Source of the DNA: Argentina anserina
Lineage: Eukaryota; Streptophyta; Magnoliopsida; Rosales; Rosaceae
Length of the DNA: 64,000 nucleotides
Assembly (NCBI RefSeq): GCF_933775445.1
Contig: NC_065878.1
Coordinates: 18,239,395 to 18,303,394, forward strand
Reading direction: 5' to 3'
Positions 59,243 through 64,000 of the stretch are shown here, piece after piece (the stretch's first letter is position 1; the number at the start of each line of letters is the position of its first letter). The notes under the pieces are model-generated. The model made no database searches and was not told the origin of the DNA. It saw only the letters and a list, made by a program, of their open reading frames with translations. A program made the translations under genes and the position numbers.

Positions 59243-60795
59243 ATGGGTATCCAATTTCTACTCGATCATTCTTTGTTTTTCCTCTGTATCTTGTTTTGTG
59301 TTCTTTAATTTATGTGGTCTCCCTACTCTGTTATTTCTTGTATTGATCATTTCCTTACTGAATTTCTTGTTAACTATCATTTTTCATAGCCGGAGGTTCG
59401 AGAAGTAACAACAGGTACAATGCAAGAAGAAATTTCCATATCTCAAACGCTAGAGCTCAGAGCCTCGTCCGAACTAGTAAGCATATACCTGCTTGATCAT
59501 CAATCTTTTTATTTCTTATCGTATTTCTTCTGAGTTATTAGCTTTCAGTGTTACATTGTTTCTTGTAGTTTTCTTCAACTCTCATCATTATGCAATCCGT
59601 TACGCTATTTTGCTCACATCATATTTCTTTGAATCAACAGTATTCTTGAAGCTCTCTCTATCTTGTCTTCTTGTTGTTTTCTCGGCAATATTTGTTTTTT
59701 TTTTGGGTGGGGGGATTGTTAATTAAGGCTTAGCTTTCTTTTATCAATCTGCATTTTTAGGGTTTACAAGAAGCATCATGCATTGTATGTATGATGTGAA
59801 GTAGTTCCACGTTTATGGCTCTGTTTTTAAATTGGATAATCACGTACACACACCTCAATCTATTATGGCGTCTTTTTTTTATTTTCTGTTTACTTTGTTG
59901 CTTGTTGCTGTGTTGTGTGGTACGAATATTTCAGTCTTTGTTTGGTCTTCCCAGACCTAAGCTTGGAACAGTGTACCCAAAAAATTGATCAAGACACCCA
60001 CCCGTGTGGGAAAAAATAACGTGTCAAGGTTCTTTACTCCTTCCTCTGTCAAGTAGTGACTAAAAAAAAATTCAATTTCCATAAACTTAATTTACTAAAA
60101 GTCCCAAGTAGAAGTATCAACTGTTCTAAATATGAAAGTTCGGTCATTTTTTTCCGATCGATTACAAGAAATTAAGTTAGGCTATTGCTTTGCATGCATT
60201 GTTTCCTTCTTTTTGCATTTTGGTTCAGTCCTATAATAAGTTAACCATATTTCAGATTATGGGGAAACTCACCCGCAGCCGCAAGAGTATAACCAAGGGG
60301 AAAATCACCAGCAGCCGCGAGAGTATAACAGAATCCGCGCTCAGGTGCAGAGCTATGAAAGTAAGCGTTAGTTTACATAAATTTCTTTCATTTTTTTTCT
60401 CTGAGAAGAAGTTTGGAAATTTGTTAGATTGCCCTATGAAGCATTTACATTAATTGTTCAGGGCATCGGACCATATTTGTTACGTTTAGTGTCGATGGAT
60501 ATCCCCTGGAGCAGCATGATATTGAGGAATACAGCACTCGGTAAGGGTTAATCTTTTAGGTATTTGTATTTTATTTATCTTTAATTTTAGATTATCTGAC
60601 TTCTAATCAATTCTTTATGTCGTAAACAGTACTGTAGGTGATGATGTTGCTGTCGCATACTACATGGACATGCCAGAAAAAGGATGGATCGTGCTATCAG
60701 ACGAGTGGTATGTTGATCAGCTTCTGGGCGTGCATGGGATCAGAAATCAACCCATGTTCGTTAAGCGCTACAAGGTCAACACGCGTCAAACGTAA
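59243..60795 (+). CDS. Small RRM-like protein, five exons
   Basis: The exons are 59243-59246 (ATG plus one base), 59390-59476, 60256-60360, 60462-60540 and 60630-60795. All have GT-AG borders and phase agrees throughout, giving 146 residues. The N-terminal ~60 residues are basic and Gln/Asn-rich (AGGSRSNNRYNARRNFHISN, GETHPQPQEYNQGENHQQPR). Then comes HRTIFVTFSVDGYPLEQHDI-EEYSTRTVGDDVAVAYYMD, with the beta-alpha-beta pattern and RNP2-like strand (TIFVTFS) of an RNA-recognition motif, and a C-terminal half ending MFVKRYKVNTRQT. I recall similar RRM-like domains in plant proteins of unknown function. Normal flanks and lack of stops suggest a real gene. The 4-nt coding part of exon 1 makes it easy to miss. 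Confidence 0.78.
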
Positions 60796-61820
60796 TGCCT
60801 GCACAAAAGAAAGCAGAAGTGTTGTATCACTGGTCCCATAGTCACTGCCGACTGCCATGTGCTTCTTACGTTTGTTTAATCGCTCGGAGTTGCATGCATG
60901 AATTCGAACTAGTTGATTGGTACTTTGGTAGCTGGTGAAAAGTTTATCTCATTCTTAGCTTCTTCTTCTTCTCTTTTGTAAGAACAAATCTTGATTTTTC
61001 ATTTAGTTACAGTAAAGATATGTAACTATGTACGTAGTGATCGTCTCAGAAAAGGAGATATATAACTCTATGGCTAACGTTTGGGGTTCATCTGTTATTG
61101 TGCATCAATGTATGGCATACACACAATTGTGTGTGGTGATGTAGGGGTATCATGTTATGCACGTGGGGCTGTAAGAGTAGTTTGTGGAGAAAATGTTGCT
61201 GCAGCGCATCACATAATTTTCCAACGTTTGGCTGGGTTAGTAATAGTAAAATGCATAAGCTTTTCTAGACGGATTTTAGTTAGTCGCCCAGTTCATCATA
61301 AGCTTCTTCTTCTTCTTAGATTGTTCGATCTATACGTGCGAGAAAAGACTTTAACATATCATCCCCTTCCGGCGGCTGCTTGTATGTATATATATATAAC
61401 TTGACGCCTTCATTGATCATAGAGATCGTAGAAGTATAAGTATACCATAACCCGGTCTCAATCAAGCGACGAACTTAGCCCGGCCGTCAGAACAGCATGC
61501 AGCTTGGTATTTTTGTTGACACCTCTGTATATAATGAGCGAATAACAAAAGTGTTTCTCCTCCATTTTCCGTAGCTGCATGGCATATATATTGAAATCAA
61601 AAGTGCTATCACTTTCCGATTGGACATGAAGATAAACTACATCGTCAGTCTAGCTTAATTAATTGATGGTGAGGACCTCGTCGTCGTTGGCAGCAAAGTT
61701 GAGGAACGTTCCGATCCAAATGAGATTATCAGACCTTGAATAGAAGAACGTTTAAAAAAAAAATTAAAAGTAAATGTTCATTACGTACAAAACCTAAGTA
61801 CGATACATGAGTGTTCAGGC
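60796..61820. other. Spacer between the RRM-like gene and a hAT element
   Basis: The first ~250 bp is probable 3' UTR. No other gene is supported. The plus frame at 61081-61404 has no domain. The last 8 bases (61813-61820) are the target duplication of the following element. Confidence 0.5.
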
Positions 61821-62844
61821 CAGGGGCGGAAGTAAGTGATGGGATGGTAGGACTATAGCCCATCCGAAATTTTGGCTAAAATATCCCCAACTTTATGTAT
61901 ATCATGATCATCTCCCTTCTTTCCTTGTTTGGCTGTTAGTTTCGTTAACAAGCGCTATTTCTGAGCCCAAAGATTTTTATCTTTGTTTTTGTTATGCTGC
62001 AACTTGTTATAGCCAAGCAGTAAGAAGTTGATGAATTCATGTAAGTGTTTAATGTTGGTAGTTTTGATTGTATCATTGAATTTGAAGTTTGTTTGAGACA
62101 CTGCCCATTCGATCGAATTTTTTATGCAAAGTATACTTGCTCTTGTTGTTTCTGGGAGACTTTGTTCATGAAGTTATATTCCTTTTCTTGTCATATTTCA
62201 ATGTCTCAAAATTGGGATTATCTGGGTTCGTTTAGGGTTCTTTAGAGATTTGTAGTTTGTTCTGCAAAACAGAAATTGAATTGAGTTCGTTATTATTGAG
62301 GTATCTCTTATTTTTCGTATAATTTTCATTCTCTTATTATTTCTTATCATGAGATACTGAGAAATTTGATGTGGATCGGATCTCATGTGTTGTGGCTACT
62401 CAAATAGTTATTATGAGGATTTTCCAGTTTTCCTTTGCAATTGGTCATATTTGTCGACTTTCCGAGTTATCAAGCTCTAATAATGAATGAGGTTGTTTTG
62501 TTATATCATAGGATATGGAAACTATATGCCTCGAGTGAGGTTTATAAGAATGATAAGATTAGCTTTCGGGTGGTATATTTTGAAACTTGAAGTAAATCTT
62601 TGTTGAAATCAGTTCGAAGCAATTCGACTTTTTAGCGAATATAGAATATGAAGTGGATAGTATGCCATTTACCATTTGATATCCGATAATGTTGATTATT
62701 GATTCTTAATTTCTTATCATATGTCATGGACACAGGTTTGCAACTTATTCTGGAAGTGAAAATCAGCTTCATGGATGATGGTCTTGGGAAGATAAAAGTG
62801 ATTCCAGATCATTTTAAAGCATCCCCATCCAGTGGTGACTCTTC

Positions 62845-63025
62845 TCAAAACGTAACTTCATCTATTTCACGGCCAAAAGCAGATAATTGCTTGAGGCTAA
62901 TTTCATATGTTCTACATCGAAATATAATGTAAATTGGAAAACGGTGTGTTGATTGTATTCACTTTGCTTGATCTCAAAACGTAACCTCATCTATTTCACG
63001 GCCAAGAGCAGATAATTACTTGTGT
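62845..63025 (+). repeat. Direct duplication of ~50 bp inside the hAT element
   Basis: CTCAAAACGTAAC(T/C)TCATCT-ATTTCACGGCCAA(A/G)AGCAGATAATT occurs at about 62849-62895 and again at 62972-63018 with only two or three differences. Confidence 0.85.
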
Positions 63026-63170
63026 TTTGTGCATATGATCTGCTCGTCTGTCTGGCTATTTGTATATTCGAACTATAATGACTCTTAAGTATTAACAAGT
63101 AAAATTCTACTTTGAATTAACGTTGCCAAATATGGTATGCTCACTTTAATCTTTGTTTTCTTTATGATAG

Positions 63171-63763
63171 AGTTGGACAACATTACCAGGAGAACCTCCT
63201 CCCCTTGATGATACTAATGTTGATGACTGGCTTCCGCGTTTTGTTGTATTGCAAGGGACCTGTATGTTCTTCTAGTTCTTATCCGCAGGTAAGTAACCAT
63301 TTAATCAGACATAGTCATGTTTCTTGTGCCTCCTTAATTTGTGTTTGCCAAATTATTTGCCACTGTCTGGCAACAAGATATAGTTTAATGCTGTAGGATA
63401 TCCTGGTTTGATTGATTGGCATGATTTCTCATTTCATTGCATTGTGCATTTCGTTTAAATCTTAATTTATGGTCAAAAACTCAAATTGGGGTATGGTAGA
63501 GCTAATTTTCAAACTTTGAAGCTCATACGAAATTCTCTATCATGGCTTCTCCTATAACGTGTAACATAATATGTTCACTGATGAGCTTTATTTCTTGTTC
63601 ATTTTCCAGATATAAGTCTCAAGACTCTACCCTATTATCTGATATTGTTGAAATAGGCCTCTTGCTAAGCTTTACACAAGATGATGAAGGAACTCGATAT
63701 GCATTTTATATTTTAACATGTCAAGGACTGCGGTACGAGTGCTCTAGTGTTTCTGAGATACAG
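63171..63763 (+). pseudogene. PH-domain protein, two decayed exons inside the hAT element
   Basis: After an acceptor TATGATAG, exon 63171-63288 reads WTTLPGEPPPLDDTNVDDWL-PRFVVLQGTCMFF, then an in-frame TAG at 63273. It ends at a good donor (GCAG/GTAAGT). After an acceptor TTCCAG, exon 63610-63763 reads QDSTLLSDIVEIG...RYAFYILTCQGLRYECSSVS-EIQ, ending at CAG/GTAGGG. Together they form the first two thirds of a pleckstrin-homology domain (W-x-RFVVL, then the later strands). The phases of the two exons do not agree, consistent with a lost base near AGTCTCAAGAC. The closing helix is missing. The stop, frame break and missing end mark it as a pseudogene. The upstream frame at 62736-62931 (MDDGLGKIKVIPDHFKASPS) may be from the same donor gene. 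Confidence 0.75.
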
Positions 63764-64000
63764 GTAGGGTAGGACGAAGTTTCTGTTTCAAGATTGACAT
63801 TTTTTTTGGCTTAGTCCTAAAATCTGTGATCAATCCCCTGATTTTCGTCCCTCTTTATGTCCCTCATGTTGTATTTTTGAATTTAAATAGTAAAGGCATG
63901 AGGCTGAGCCTCCAATTGGGTTCCAAACCTCAAACAAAAATTTGTATGCATGTGAAAAGTAGCTATACCCATCTTGAATTCCTAGTTCCGCCCCTGGTTC

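Larger units (their letters stand above)
61821..63996. mobile_element. hAT-type element carrying captured gene sequence
   Basis: This 2176-bp unit starts CAGGGGCGGAAGTA and ends in the complement of CAGGGGCGGAACTA. The 8 bases before it are GTTCAGGC, and the window's last four bases after it are GTTC, agreeing with the first half of an 8-bp duplication. CAGGGGCGG termini and 8-bp duplications are typical of plant hAT transposons. No transposase is encoded. The inside holds PH-domain exons and introns (63171-63763) and a duplicated ~50-bp segment, as in Pack-type elements that carry host gene pieces. Confidence 0.8.

Noticed and set aside
61081..61404. 107-codon plus-strand frame downstream of the RRM-like gene
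   Set aside because: No domain, no splice partners and no similarity to known families. Likely 3' flank noise.

Overview
The window is nuclear DNA of a flowering plant (eudicot). Its genes carry many short GT-AG introns, it has plant-only families (ABCG half-transporter, CrRLK1L receptor kinase, chalcone isomerase, MAKR, FBD-type F-box), and it has wide AT-rich spacers full of small DNA transposons and GA, TTC and TA microsatellites. The chalcone isomerase and repeat style make Rosaceae (a strawberry or rose relative) my best guess. That rests on remembered family resemblance, not on a search.

Layout. 1-364 (-): N-terminus of a probable plastid protein, cut by the window edge. 3470-5725 (-): intronless ABCG6-like transporter. 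8519-12355 (-): six-exon PRP3 splicing factor. 12.4-18.8 kb: repeat-rich spacer with a degenerate GAGGCTAAT minisatellite, a TRIM retroelement whose 3' LTR was entered by an 800-bp hAT-like element, a long-TIR MITE and a perfect 54-bp palindrome. 18.2-18.9 kb: two gene relics, one a subtilase. 19289-21727 (-): CrRLK1L receptor kinase. 22798-23351: GC-rich hAT MITE with perfect 8-bp target duplication. 25986-27813 (-): kinase-less malectin-like protein, probably GPI-anchored. 28540-29644 (-): chalcone isomerase lacking a recognisable first exon. 30748-38723 (+): 18-exon coiled-coil protein whose introns hold a GC-rich fold-back element and what may be its relic. 41926-43044 (+): MAKR4-like regulator. 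43-53.5 kb: gene-free, made of two diverged copies of one intergenic segment, each loaded with different TIR elements. 54044-55312 (+): F-box/LRR gene ended early by a 76-bp tandem duplication. 55.3-58.7 kb (-): decayed ankyrin/PGG (ITN1-like) pseudogenes. 59243-60795 (+): five-exon gene for a 146-residue RRM-like protein. 61821-63996: hAT-type element holding decayed PH-domain exons.

The genes do not form a pathway. PRP3 is a core spliceosome protein; the ABCG transporter, CrRLK1L kinase, malectin-like protein and MAKR act at the plasma membrane or cell wall; chalcone isomerase belongs to flavonoid synthesis. The most unusual material is transposon biology: gene capture, nested insertions, fold-backs in TA repeats, and duplications that damage genes. 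I worked out exon boundaries by hand from GT-AG sites and reading-frame continuity. No RNA genes of the tRNA or rRNA type and no CRISPR were seen.
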